Assembly (NCBI GenBank): GCA_036925085.1
Contig: JAUPFP010000029.1
Span: 682,001-746,000, forward strand
Length of the DNA: 64,000 nucleotides
Source: Brachycybe producta
Taxonomy: Eukaryota; Arthropoda; Diplopoda; Playtdesmida; Andrognathidae
Direction of reading: 5' to 3'
Part shown: positions 32,772-44,718 of the stretch, piece after piece
How the letters are laid out: each line of letters begins with the position of its first letter
Position numbering within the stretch: position 1 is the first letter of the stretch
Program-made: the position numbers and the translations under genes
The notes under the pieces: generated by a model
What the model was told of the DNA's origin: nothing
What the model saw: the letters and a program-made list of their open reading frames with translations, nothing else
Database searches by the model: none

Positions 32772-35700
32772 ATGAGTCGCTTAGTTAAAATTATTAAAAC
32801 TCTTCGAAATCATTGGAAAAAGACGACTTTTGCAGTTGTCTTGACCGGATATGGCGTCAGCTACGTTAGAAGCAAATTAGAGTGAGTATAAAGTCACTAA
32901 AAAGGCTTTTAATTCGTTATATTCCGAGTCGAGCTTTTGAACATGAGGTTAAGAGCAGGACACTCTTGTTAGTGCTACGTATCTACATCTAGGTGGCGCT
33001 GCAATCGTTTTTGAAATCTTGATGCTGGCACGAATTAGTAAACGATGGCTGCGCCCCCTTTACGTCGATAAGCGTAACTAACAATTAAACATAGTTTCAC
33101 ATTACTTGTTTTTTTAATCGTATTTTAATCAAATTGTTTCATTTAATCTTTTATTTTTAAAGGATTTTTGACATGATGAGAGTTTATTGTGAAGAATCGA
33201 AGGTAAATTGGGTTGTTCTTTCGAATTGTGCGTACGTTACGGTATTCCGCTTCGAATAAGGAAGGTATTGCTTAGTGATGACGGAGGCCGCGAGAGGCCC
33301 GAGTTGGATTTCTCGTCTTATATCAATTAAACGGAGGCCACGATAGGCCCGAGTTTGACGTTATCAATGAGTTATTAAAATGTCTTATTTAAAGCGGGGT
33401 ACCTTAATGTAGACCCTATTCGAAAGAATCTTCGTAAATTGATTATTGTTCTTGCGGAACTTTCGGAAAATTCACTCGTATTATATAATAATAGAAATTT
33501 GGAGATTGTTCACTTCTAAGTGGAACTAAACCTCGACACGTGACTGTTATTTTGAATCCGGCAGCTAAAGATGGGTTTGTAATTAGGAAACAGATTGATT
33601 ATTCGTGCTTTCAGAAGAGCAAAATTAAGGCTAATTTAAAAGTGTTTTAGAAACTAGAAGGGTATATAGTCTGCCATGGCCGTAGCGTCTGAGGTTGGGG
33701 GGGGGCAAGTGGGCAACCGCCCCCTCCCTCAGCTCTGCCACTTGTTCCATTGAGCAACCCCTTCGAGTTTCTAAAACACATTTAAGTTTCTTTTAATTTT
33801 ACACCCGAAAGATGTTTGAGAGGGGTTTACACGTTAAAACCAACAGTTATCGCATATTTTGCACAGGAAAGGATCGGTTCTGTTTGATAAGTACGCCGCT
33901 CCCATACTTCATTTGGCTGGCGTTCGTGTTAGCCTCATAAAGGTTCTTTTCACTGGCTCTTTGACGTTTTATGATTTTTTTTAATTGTTTACGTGGTTTC
34001 GTCTCGTAACAGACAGAACACGAAGGACAAGCAAAAGCTCTGATGGACGTTATGGACAATACGGATGCCGTTCTCGTTGCTGGTGGAGACGGGACATTAC
34101 TGGAGGTAAGGACCAACTGATCTGAACGTCTGTTTCGAGGTCTCTCATGTTATAATGTATCGTAGGTCGTGACCGGTTTGTGTCGTAGGAGTGATTTGGT
34201 AAGTTACGATTTTATTAGCTATCGTTTGATGGTCGTAATTTCTGTTTGTATTATTCGAGGACGTTGCCGTTCGTAAGTTTCCAATCGGAATCATTCCGAT
34301 TGGACGTTCCAATAATTTTGCAAAACGTTTGTTTTGGGGAAGTCATCTAGAAGAAGCAAAGTAAGAAGTTGAATTGTAGTTTCTGTAAGTTTCGTTCTGT
34401 AACGAGTGAGAAATTGTAGGTTACTTGCAGAGTCGGCAATGGCCGTCGTTAGAGGAAACACGAAACCTTTGAATGTGGTGGCGATAGAGGTTTGAGAATT
34501 TATGGAATTAATTGATTTCGATGAAACTTGTTGAAATTACTTACGTAAGATGTTTTCAGGGAGAATCTGGAAAACCCGTTTTTGCTCTTTCTAGTTTACA
34601 ATGGGGAATTTATCGTGATGTCGATTCCAAGATTTCGAAGTGAGTTGAAGATGAAAGGGAATGTGTTTCCGCGTTTTTGTCTGTTATGAACTTAAGACCA
34701 AAAAAGCAGCTTTAAGATGGAATTGAAAATTGTTTTAGAAAGTAGAAGAGGCGTAAATAAATAATTTAATGGGATTTTCATGTTCTTATCTGTGAAAATA
34801 AGGGTTTTATTTTCAAACTGCCCTAAAAAAGCTTGTTTTAAAGGACATCAACGTGAAATTAGCTTTTAAGACACTTAGTTTCTTATAACTTTGCGAGCGA
34901 GAGTTCGAGGGGCGCCATTTACACTTGAAAAACATCTAAAATGTGAACCCATATTAGTTATTAAGGGAAATATTACTTGACTTTCAGGTATTGGTATTGG
35001 GGGCCGTTGAAATCCAGAATGGCTTACGTCTTTGCCATGTTTAAGGTACATTATACGAGTTCTTAATTAAAAAAAAAATCGGTACGAAAGTTTGATTCTG
35101 AATGAATGATAAAACGATAGAAACTGGAAACTCCGGTCGAAGCGCAAATTTCATGGGCTCCTCCTTGTGACGGTTGTTCTACATGTTATAAGGCGAGTCT
35201 TTCGGACGGTTGGTCCACCGAAATACAAGGAACCACCGGCGGCCGTCGCTGGTGGCATTCGTTTATTCCTCGAGGGCCATCAAAAAATAATGGTGCGTTT
35301 CTTCATATTTAAGTCGAAAGAACAAGAAATGGTTTCCGATTTTAGAAAAGGTTTTAATATTGCAGTTAATACGATAGACTACAGCAAAGTTATTAATGAA
35401 AATTGTGGGCACTGGGAGTCTTTTGATGTTTCCTGCACGGACCTCGTTGTTGAGACCAACAATGTCTTACCAGATTGTAAAGAGGTAAACAGTGCTAAGG
35501 CTTGGTGAAAATCCTTTCTGTTGATAATGAACATCGCTTCCGAATTATTGTAGGACGGATCTCCAAGTGCCTTAAAACTTAAAATTGGACCGGAGGAAGT
35601 TGGAAGAACGAGTTTTGTCTCTGAAGGGTGATTGTTGCTCTTTTTTAGGGGAGATTAGTTTCGTTTTGTATTTTTAACGTCAATTCTTAAAATAGTTGGC

Positions 35701-36101
35701 GAAGAAATACAGAATATAACGAGAATGGTGGAGACGATGGTGGAACTTGGAAACAAATTATCGGTGCGAAGGAAGTTAAGATTGACCCAAAGATCAATGA
35801 AGTAATTCAAAGTCTTTCTCGTACCTCGATGAAAACTCTCGTTAAGTTTTGACTTTGATGAACTTTTTTTTTCCAAGGGTGCCGAGAGTTGGTTTTCGAT
35901 CGATAACGAAGACCACGAGGCTAAATACGTACACCTGAAATTGTTGCAGAAAAGGATCCAAGTGTTTTGTAAGTGATTATTTTGTTACTTACCTTTTTTT
36001 TTCTCTCTCTCTTTCCCTCTCTCTATGGCGCAAACTTTGAATGTAAAGATGTGGATCTACTGCGAAGGGAAATGAGGGAAAAAATGTTGTTTAGCTGTTG
36101 A
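32772..36101 (+). CDS. Agk: Acylglycerol kinase (AGK), complete, 16 exons
   Basis: AGK phosphorylates diacylglycerol and monoacylglycerol in mitochondria; in humans it is also a subunit of the TIM22 import complex. Exons read by hand: 32772-32881, 33163-33202, 33495-33574, 33867-33942, 34013-34105, 34166-34198, 34260-34360, 34420-34489, 34560-34639, 34988-35045, 35121-35292, 35366-35484, 35554-35627, 35696-35801, 35878-35968, 36049-36101. They total 1356 nt, 451 residues, all phases consistent. Landmarks are N-terminal [11 protein letters not shown] with a hydrophobic segment (inner-membrane anchor), [11 protein letters not shown] (residues about 68-78), [17 protein letters not shown], the nucleotide-binding GGDGT (126-130), [16 protein letters not shown] (invertebrate-type Cys cluster) and [13 protein letters not shown]. 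The least certain points are the 35801/35878 junction (weak donor gtaatt) and the last exon: a stop 5 bases past the 35968 donor would end the protein ...VFCK instead. Confidence 0.93.
33590..33843. repeat. Family A foldback element in AGK intron 3
   Basis: Occupies most of the 292-base intron. It shows TCAGAAGAGCAAAATTAAGG, AAACTAGAAGGGTA and inverted GAGTTTCTAAAACACATTTAAG. Its loop carries a GC-rich, unrelated insertion around 33680-33750. Confidence 0.75.
34655..34930. repeat. Family A foldback element in AGK intron 9 (diverged)
   Basis: Fills most of the 348-base intron. Recognisable parts are GAAAGTAGAAGAGG, the AAAAGCTTGTTTTAAAGGACATCAACG arm and GAGTTCGAGGGGCGCCATTTACAC. Confidence 0.65.
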
Positions 36102-36218
36102 CAAATGAAGGAAATGAAAACTATTTAACAAATGTTTTATCTGCAAAAACGGATGATATGAAAAATATTAACAATTTTCTACATATTTTTTTCTCGTGTT
36201 TCTCTCTGGAAACATTAT

Positions 36219-36288
36219 AATAAAAGTTATATCAGTGGAGATTTCAATGGCGTCGTTGAGTCATTTAAAGCTCATTTGAACAAATAAA
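36219..36288 (+). terminator. AGK candidate poly(A) signals
   Basis: Two AATAAA hexamers lie 118 and 182 bases after the proposed AGK stop (36219-36224 and 36283-36288). Either fits a short 3' UTR. In AT-rich DNA such hexamers are common, so this is supportive only. Confidence 0.4.
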
Positions 36289-37118
36289 TGGTTCTTATTT
36301 GAAATAATTCAAACGGTTAGTTAGTTATTCTTTGAAAATAATCAAACAAAAACTCTTCTCTCAACAAGAAATGAAAAAACATTTAAAATCGAAACTTATT
36401 TTTTTTTTTCGTATTTTCCTTCCGAATGCATCCATTTCATTCATGGTTTCACTTACACAAACATATTTAACAAAAGGAACTGTGATACAAATTGTGTTCT
36501 CGTGTAAAAATTCAGTCAATTAGGTGGGGGTTTTTTTTTTGTTTGTTTGTTATTTGTTATCTATTTAAAAGATAGTATTTGAAAAGTATTTCATTGAAAA
36601 TGTTTTTTTTTGTTGCATGGTTGCTTGCATAAGGTGGCATTGATATGAGCAGACAAAAGGTTTGAGGTAATTTGTCTCAACTGCATAATTGTCACATTAT
36701 GAATAACAACTGAACTGATAAATAAATGTTTTGTGTAGGTAACGTACACGTACAATACACACATTCGAAACTAATCCGATGGTGGTTTCGTTGCGAGATC
36801 ATAATTATTAATAAAAGGGGGAACTCTAGACCACATCTAGAGGTATAGATATTGTATCGTATTGTATGCAAGTTTAGAAAACCCCAGAATTTTGCATTCT
36901 TTTTTTATCCGTTATCCGAGACATTTTTAACGAGGTTAAACTGTAAATTTGCTAACACTTCAGACAAAGATTTACATAATGAACCGTAAACCCTTTTCTC
37001 AGAATGAACTTCAAAGCGTATTTCAGACGTACGATACATTGTTGCAGAATGATTATCTGGTTTCCAATAAGATGTTGCGCTCAACAGTATCGTAACTGTT
37101 CTGCAACAATATATCCTA

Positions 37119-37525
37119 ATACCTTGTTTCCACTAGAAAGGCTACAATTAATTTTCTAATGGAACAATGGAGTTAACTCAACTGCGTTGAAACAGTGTGG
37201 TTAACCACATTATTCAATGGTTAAATAGATCAGTCACTTCCTGTGTTCAAACAAATTTAGCGTACGAACAACATGAGGGATAATGAGATGAGCACTCATA
37301 TTTTTGTTTGAATGAGGAATGAATTTTTTTATAAAATCCAAAACAGTTTATCAGGAAGTGAAATCTGAACACCGGAAGTGACACAAAATCATTTCACCAC
37401 AGGTAAGTGTCTTAAAAATGGAAACACACACATACAGTAAATGTAACTTCTAGCTTGTCTGTAGTTAACTATAACCTTGGTTATGTATGTAACTGTAGTT
37501 AATTTTTATAGTGGAGACGAGGTAT
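37119..37525. mobile_element. Family C foldback element
   Basis: The ends ATACCTTGTTTCCACTA and TAGTGGAGACGAGGTAT are inverted repeats. Internal inverted pairs include GAACAC..ACTTCC segments. The right 90 bases recur inverted at 63470-63560. Confidence 0.7.
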
Positions 37526-37552
37526 AAGTCAAGACTAAGCTTAACAAGAAAA

Positions 37553-37748
37553 TGAGGGTCATATTCTTAATGTGAAAAGGTAGTAGTGCTAAACTCATGA
37601 ATGTAAAAGTTTTTGAGTTTAGCACGTAATTTTGCCTTCTTAATGATTCATGTTAATCATAAACCTTTACAGGAAATTTGATATTTAAAAAGTTAGTGGA
37701 TTTTAAGACTAGCTTTAACTTTGAAATCATTAAGAATTCTGACCCTCA
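37553..37748. repeat. Foldback element with nested 12-bp hairpin
   Basis: TGAGGGTCATATTCTTAATG (37553-37572) faces CATTAAGAATTCTGACCCTCA (37728-37748). Inside is a perfect stem, GTGCTAAACTCA (37586-37597) and TGAGTTTAGCAC (37614-37625). Confidence 0.7.
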
Positions 37749-38578
37749 ATTCTTATGAAAGTAGAACAGTGAATGAATTGTGTTAAATTTAACTTTTTTT
37801 ATGATAGTTTGAAAATTGGTTTTCACTAAATTTTTATACAAAAATTTTCATAATTTACAAACTGCCAAAAAAAAAATAATTAATTTTCAAAGATATAATA
37901 TAGTGGTACTTTTAGCACAATTGGTCCATCCACTATTCCATTTTTAAACAAACGTTGGAATTTTTTGATGTCTATTGAACGCATCCAATCAATCTGTGAC
38001 AAACATAACATAAAAAGAATACAAAATAATTAAAAAATGAAACTTACAAAATAATAATACTTATCGAGTAAATAAATAAAAGTAATGGGTCCAACGAAAA
38101 ATTTAAATATACAATAATAACTCAAAAATTTAAGAAGGATCTTATTGCCAAATAACTATTATTATTACTTTTGTGAGAGTACAATATGTGTACAAGTTGT
38201 TCTCTGCTGGTCACTGGTTGTCATCATCTATCTCATCATTGTTGTGCAAATTGAGCTTTTCAATTCAAAGGATTTTTGGTTCAAAATTGTTTGTGATTTT
38301 TACACAATTTTCGGTATGAAAATTAATTTTTTTTTTTTTACAAAAAACGTAAAAAAAAAATTGACATTGTTTAATTGTGTGGGACTACAAACAAACAAAC
38401 AACTTTCAGTTTGTTTTAGGAACCGGTAACTTGTTCACTGGTCCAGATTATGTATTGAAAACATGTTTTGTCTCTTTTTCACCTGGAAGAGTGAGCAAGA
38501 AAAACAAACTGTGGAGAAATAAACCAAGTGAAAAGAATTCTTGTTGTTTGTTGGAAGGTGGGGGTGACAGGAGATTTG

Positions 38579-40810
38579 TTAGACTTCGGTGCCGTCTTCT
38601 CCTTCATCCTCTAAAGAATTTGGAGTTCTACTTCGAGGGCGCTTCAGAAGCATTGAAGGGACAACGAGCGAGACAACTTTGTCCATCGGAGGAGGATGTT
38701 GTTGCCTCTGTGGCGAACTAGGGACGGTTGGAGGATCTGAACTGCTACAAGTACTATCTCCACCTCCACCAGAACTACCACGTTGCATCGTCTGTCGATT
38801 GTGCCTTAGTCTGTCGTGTAGCGTAACACCGCCACTGATCAGTTCCCTTTCGATGGCACTAGGATCTCGAGGACACAAAGGAGTTCTTTTTTCCTGGTTA
38901 CGTCTGTTTTTCTCGCGAAGACGTTCTTTGTCACTGTCTGCATCACTGAAACCACCACAACGCACTTCCATTTCTCTGCCGCGATCCAGTTCAAGGCCAC
39001 TGTCATCACCCTCTTCCGATTCTCTGCTACCACCGATGCCACCGTCTTCTTCGACTATAGGTCGAAGACACGTTTCTTTTACTATGTCGTCCTCTGCCGA
39101 AGTCGGTCTACTGAGCCTGTGAAGTTCGTCTTCTACGACGTCGTGCCTGAGACATTTGGTTTCGTCTTCTGCGTCCTCGGATGCGAACTCGACGACCACG
39201 TGGGTCTTCCAGTGAGGATGAACGTTGTTTGGCATATATTCTACTTTGTCATAGTTGTCGAGGTCGACGGTGGGCACACCATGGTATTGTCCAAGCCGTG
39301 GTGGCTTCTGAATCGGATTTGGACCTAAAAGACTAAGGTCCTGCTCCTCCAGTTGCAGGAACGTGTCTCTATGGTTGGTCGAATTGGCCAGTTTGTGATT
39401 TGCGTCCGCATGTTTATGATCAAATGAATCTGACTTTGGAACATGTTTACACCTCATGGTCAGCACGCAAAGTGCTATGATGAGTAGCAAGATGACAACA
39501 CCAATGCCCACTACAATCCCTATGATGGGACTGACGGTCGTGTCTTTGACTTCGGCAACTTCGCGTCCCACATTGAGAGTAACGTTTGCAGTCTCACTGC
39601 TAACTACATTCTCCGCCACACAAGCATACGTTCCAGAGTCGGCTTTTTCGGTCAACATTATACTCAGTCTGCTCACCTTCTCGGTCGTCCCCTCTTCGGA
39701 CACTAAGTATGATTGACCACCAGCCGTCGACGACACGTTACTTATGGATTTACCTTGCCAAGCCCACCACACGTAAGGCTCTGGATTGGCGTTTACGTGA
39801 CACGTTAGCGTCACGTTGTCGCCCTCGAGGAGTTCCGTGTTGTCTGCCTCGACGTACATCTGTGGTTCGCAAGCGTAATCGTTCAACTCGAGTTCGTTCC
39901 ACGTTTTGCCTTGGAACCTCACTGGAAGCAAACATGTAGGAGGTACATTAAAGGGAACGTTATGTTTGGTAATCCACTCGCGCAAAGACTTCAGGTGACA
40001 ATCGCATCTCCACGGATTATTGTGGAGAAGAAGTGCGTTAAGTCCTTCAAGCGGTTCCACAACCTTATCGTTAAGATTTTGCAACCGATTGCCATCTAAT
40101 TTGAGCAGTGTGAGGTGTTTGAGTCCTTTGAACGCGCCCACTTCGATGGTCTCGATTTCGCACTGGCTAAACTCCAGCGTTTTGAGAGATTCCATGCCCA
40201 CGAAGGAGTCCTCGGGGATTCTCTTGAGAGGATTCCAATTCATCGAGAGTCGCCGTAGTTGTGGGACTTCGCGAATGGCGGTCGTTGGCACGTAAGTCAT
40301 TTGGTTGGAACTAATATCCAATTCTACGAGGTTGGAGAGACTTCGAAAAGCCTCCGTATCGATCTGACTCAGACTACAGTCCGACAAATAGATTCTCTGT
40401 AAGTTAACGAGCTTGGCGTTGAGAAAAGTGTCCTTAGGTAACATCTGCAAATTGTTGTTGCTGATGTCCAAAACCTGAGTTCCTTTATCCAAATCGTTGG
40501 GCACGAAAAGGAAATTGGCTCTTTTGCATTCGACTGTCTCTTTGCCACTCTTCCACTTGCAATCACATTGATAGGGACATTCTGCAAGGCACAACAAGGG
40601 AAACGAGGTGAGGAGGAAAAACAAACAGTACATGAGCAACATTCTAGACGATGATGGACATTGTCCATCATTTCCACCGCCGACGCTTCCGTCGCCCGGC
40701 GGTTGCAACGTCCTCCACAGTTGTCGAGTCCACGAAAACCATCGTGGTTTTGTGAAGGCTCGGGCGGCTCCTCTCGAGGCACCGATAGGGACGGGGAAGC
40801 AACACGGCAT
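38579..40810 (-). CDS. kek: Kekkon-like LRR/Ig transmembrane receptor
   Basis: A single uninterrupted 743-residue frame. Residues 57-76 form a typical signal peptide (MLLMYCLFFLL...). Then come a Cys-rich LRR N-cap (CPYQCDCKWKSGKETVEC), about six LRRs (about 110-258), an LRR C-cap (NPWRCDC...YACEP, 265-316), one Ig domain (Cys337 and Cys397, DSGTYAC), a transmembrane helix (about 428-452) and a 290-residue Ser/acidic tail ending GTEV, a class I PDZ-ligand form. This order and the CKWKSGK N-cap are the hallmarks of arthropod Kekkon proteins, neural and epithelial surface receptors; Drosophila Kek1 inhibits EGFR. M1 (40810) is the first in-frame Met after a stop. M57 (40642) is the better functional start because the signal peptide begins there and its Kozak context is good. 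The intronless ORF contrasts with the exon-rich neighbours. Confidence 0.92.
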   Translation of the reverse strand: MPCCFPVPIGASRGAARAFTKPRWFSWTRQLWRTLQPPGDGSVGGGNDGQCPSSSRMLLMYCLFFLLTSFPLLCLAECPYQCDCKWKSGKETVECKRANFLFVPNDLDKGTQVLDISNNNLQMLPKDTFLNAKLVNLQRIYLSDCSLSQIDTEAFRSLSNLVELDISSNQMTYVPTTAIREVPQLRRLSMNWNPLKRIPEDSFVGMESLKTLEFSQCEIETIEVGAFKGLKHLTLLKLDGNRLQNLNDKVVEPLEGLNALLLHNNPWRCDCHLKSLREWITKHNVPFNVPPTCLLPVRFQGKTWNELELNDYACEPQMYVEADNTELLEGDNVTLTCHVNANPEPYVWWAWQGKSISNVSSTAGGQSYLVSEEGTTEKVSRLSIMLTEKADSGTYACVAENVVSSETANVTLNVGREVAEVKDTTVSPIIGIVVGIGVVILLLIIALCVLTMRCKHVPKSDSFDHKHADANHKLANSTNHRDTFLQLEEQDLSLLGPNPIQKPPRLGQYHGVPTVDLDNYDKVEYMPNNVHPHWKTHVVVEFASEDAEDETKCLRHDVVEDELHRLSRPTSAEDDIVKETCLRPIVEEDGGIGGSRESEEGDDSGLELDRGREMEVRCGGFSDADSDKERLREKNRRNQEKRTPLCPRDPSAIERELISGGVTLHDRLRHNRQTMQRGSSGGGGDSTCSSSDPPTVPSSPQRQQHPPPMDKVVSLVVPSMLLKRPRSRTPNSLEDEGEDGTEV

Positions 40811-40956
40811 GCTGTCTTGTTCATCTGCATTCAGAACTTGAAGTGTATTTTACAGCAGCAGCCTTTGAAGATCTTCGAAGACAGTTGCTCGTACTTTGGA
40901 AAACAGTGACCTCAAGGTCGGTTGTACTAACTGTGACAGTTCTTCATCGTCAGAAT
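40811..40956 (-). other. Kekkon 5' UTR with upstream splice acceptor
   Basis: On the minus strand, tattgtcattgcag ends at 40957, a good acceptor with the exon starting at 40956. The 146 bases to the first Met carry an in-frame stop (taa) and no in-frame ATG. This suggests a non-coding 5' exon lies upstream, at higher coordinates, across an intron of unknown length. Confidence 0.5.
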
Positions 40957-42284
40957 CTGCAATGACAATATTTGAAAAAAAAAACACATCAGTAACTTTA
41001 ATAATGGTTATAAATATGATATGGTAACTTGATGGGATTTTTATAAAATTCAGTTTTAAAAAAAGTTGGTTACTGCAAAGTTTGAAGAATGTTGATTCAC
41101 TTTTTTATATCTCCTTTTATGTATATTTTTACATGGTATAGTATTTATTTATCTTGAATGGCGAAGCTTAAGTTGTTTGCTTGTCCTGGCTGCACTTGAC
41201 AAAAAAAAACATAACTTGGTTTGAATGAAAGGATTTTTTCCGAATAGATTGAGAAATATCTCTCTTTATATGAATAAATGTGTAAGCTTCTGAAACATAT
41301 TTTCATCTGAAATTGAATGAAATATGTTTTTGGGGGAAAAGAAAACACCTTGAAGAAGAAGCTTGAAGAAGGCAGGAGGAGCGCATCATAAACATTAGAT
41401 AGATTTCTTTTTATGGCTGAAGCAACTTTGAACAATGTAATCTCTCTTTCTTATCAATGTTTTGCTTCATGATCTTTTCTTAGAAACTAGAAAACATATG
41501 TTTTGTGTGTGTCTTTAACAAAAAAAAAACCATATCCAAAAAAAGATGCTTAAACTTTTTTCTACTCTCTTCATTCTAAGGACAGTTCTTCATAGATATT
41601 AAATGAAGCTTACAGAGTCAATAATCTTTTATCTGCTACTTTTAACAACTGAAAGAAAAATATGCATAAATTATGACCTAAAAAAATCACCACCTTCTTT
41701 TCTTTTCTATTATCAAACTGTTTGCTTCAATAAATGTTAACTGAATGAAGGAGAAGTAAAAAAAAAACTCGGGGAAAGGGGGTTTTATATGAAGGTCTCT
41801 CTATAATATTATATAAGAAAAGCGACATACATACACACATATTGAGAAAAATGTCTTTGAAAAATGTTGAAGCAATATCTTTCGGTTCATTACTTTTGTG
41901 AACATAATTTCAAAGAAACACCAACTTTATGAGGTATAGAAAATCTTCTGCTTTTGATTCCAATAAAGAGATTGGGGGAGAGGGCCCCCCACCCTATAAT
42001 AATGGGTTCAAACATGATAGCCGATTAGGTTTTCTACTTTTTTTTCTCTTCATCTTCTACTTTTTTGTGTGTGTGTCATATATAAATAACATTCTTGTTT
42101 TCTTTTGTGCTTTTTAAAAAGATAACTTTTACCTTTTTTATATAATAAGAAAATCAATTAGAAGGATTGTTAGCGGCTATTTAATAAAACTATGAACCTG
42201 ACTTTAGCATATGTAAGTATGGTAAACCTAATGTTTTTTTAAATCTAATTTTTGCTAATTTTACCTTCATTCACGAAAAACAAA

Positions 42285-42631
42285 CTGTCGCCTGAAGAAG
42301 TTTTAGGAACTGTTTTTATTCAGTGTTTTAGTAGCAAAATTAAGAGAAACTAGAAAGCGTTTTTAGAAACTAAAAGGGTAGCTCAATCACTTAGGGTATT
42401 TTTATGGAGGGGGGGGGGGGGTATCTTTCAAAATAAACTTTTTATATACAAAGAATTAAAATATATTGTCTGTTTAAAGTTGTTGAGACATTTTCAAACT
42501 CACACAAAAAGCTTATTTTGAAAGATATCAATGAGCTACCCTTCTAGTTTCTAAAAATGCTATAGTTTCGCTTAATTTTGTTCCTGAAAGGATAAATATA
42601 GTTCGAGAGGCATTTACACTTTAAAACCACC
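42285..42631. repeat. Family A foldback element, copy 8
   Basis: Includes GAGAAACTAGAAAGCG, GGGTAGCTCAATCACTT, a poly-G run at 42409-42421, inverted GAGCTACCCTTCTAGTTTC and the end TTTAAAACCACC. Confidence 0.8.
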
Positions 42632-44718
42632 TTTTTGTTCTTTCTATTTTGTGGTTTTCACTGTTTCCACTTTACATGAATTTGTAGTAACAAGTTGCAA
42701 ATTGAGAAATTTGTTACTTGGATAGAATATATAGGGTTAGAGTGGGGAGGGACTCTCTTGATACTGGTGATAATGGGAAGTTGTCATGTCAAAAAATGCC
42801 GGTTACAAAAAGACTAATAGCTATAGCCCGTGCTATTTGTTACCTTCTTAAAGCATCTTTGCAATAGAAATTAAGATTAAAGCTAAATCTTGACAGTTTG
42901 TGGAAGATAAAAGAAGAAAAAACACCTGGTGGACACATTCTTCTTGAACTTTCTTTTTACCTTTTCACACCTTTTATTTAGGAAAAAGAATTGTATGATT
43001 TCTTTAAAAAAACTCTCCTGGAAATTCTCAATTCAATTGAATTTTGCCATATAATTTAGGTTTACAGTTAACTTAGTTATAAGGTGTCAAGAACAAAAAT
43101 GATGAATTCCTATTTTGCTCTTGTTTAATATTTGGATCATGGTAGTGAATTTTACACTCTTGTTAATAAACACTTCCAGCTGTGAGCGGAAACATAACTT
43201 CTACTTTTAACAGTAGGTGGTCGTACAATTTAAATGATATACAACCTACATGTACATATACATATATATATTTTATAAAATACCTTTTAAAAGGTCTAAT
43301 AAATTACGAACACGTCCACATATGTTCTTGTAGGGGTTTTTTTTGCATTTCTAGCCAATAGGGTATAGAAGAAACCTATGATTAAGTCCTGAAGACGACT
43401 AAATCCTTATTTTTGGTTCATGAACTAAAATTAAGAGTTGAAAATGATGTTTCATGAATGGATTTTTTTTATTTCATTTCCATTTGGAAAAAAAAAATGA
43501 TTGAGGGTTAGATTTACTAAATGCTGAAGTTGTCTTTCAATTACATTGATTGTAGCATTTTTGATTACTTCTAGAAATTATGGTTAATGATTTTGAGCTT
43601 GAAGTTCATAAACCATGATAGAAAGAAACACTTTTGCTGTAGATTGCACATTGTAATATTAGCAGTTTTTTATCATAAAGTGCAATCTCAATCTTTCTTT
43701 CTCTGTCTCTCTCTCTATCTATCTGAACTTAGGCACTTTGAGAAAATTTCAATTAAGAATTAAAATAGAAGGGAAAGGTTCTTCATCTTTTGTATAGGGG
43801 GGAATGGGTGAATATGGGGAGTTTCTTCTCCCCATGTGAATGTCATATTGTGTGATCCACAATTTGAGATCACATTCTTAAAAGTGGTGGAGAAAAGATA
43901 TAGGAAAATGTTTTATCTTAACAAAACAAAAGAGGGCCAAAGAAGACGCGTTATAACAGTGATTATGATTAAGAAAAAAAAAAGGTTGTACAAAGTCAGC
44001 AATTTTTTTCTCTCTCTCTCTTTCTATCTCAGGAGACTTGTTTCTAACTTAAGAGAATATTATTTCGGAGACCTAATATAAAAATGGGTAACTGCTATAT
44101 TTTTCTGTGCAAAGTTGCAATTTTCCCAAAGGATAAACTGAGGAGGAGATCATTTTAGATTAGAAACTTGTGAACGAATTGTATGGCAGCAACCTACTTC
44201 TTTTTTTCTATTTCAAGTGACACCAATCATTTGAAAAGTGTAAAAAGGGGTTAAAAGTTACTTCTTGTTTAAGAGTTTTGTTCAAAACTGTGGTGAAATG
44301 ATAAAATACATGGAAAATAATTAATTGTATGGGAATTTAATCAAATTAGGAATGTTGATACTGTTGAAGAAGAAAAAAATATTATGGGATCTTTCTAAAC
44401 TTATGAAATGATAAAATGTATAGAAAATAAATCAGTTTTAACAATTCTGTTGAAATTCCTATGTATCCAAAATATTGCGTTTTATTAGTTTATTGGGGGG
44501 GAAAAAACCTTCACCAGTAATTCCAAAAGTTTGCATAAAATGCATAATGAACCACTGTGTTGGGGAAAATTACTTTTAAAAGTAATAAATTATAGTTACT
44601 AACTACATTAGTAAAAAAATAATTACAGTTAACATATTTCAAAAAGAAATTACAATTACTCATTTTTCTCAAAGTAATTTGATTACTTTTCGAAATAGAA
44701 TCTCTGAATTGACCTATC

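Larger units (their letters stand above)
36102..38578. other. AGK-Kekkon convergent intergenic region
   Basis: The two genes converge here. Two adjacent foldback elements lie at 37119-37525 and 37553-37748. The sequence next to the Kekkon stop (38150-38578) may be its 3' UTR. No coding exon was seen. Confidence 0.55.

Noticed and set aside
35167..35508. 113-codon plus-strand open frame within AGK
   Set aside because: It is out of frame with the AGK exons and reads through intron 11; the true exons are 35121-35292 and 35366-35484.
38589..40909. Plus-strand open frames opposite Kekkon
   Set aside because: They are antisense shadows of the Kekkon coding sequence and show no domain features.
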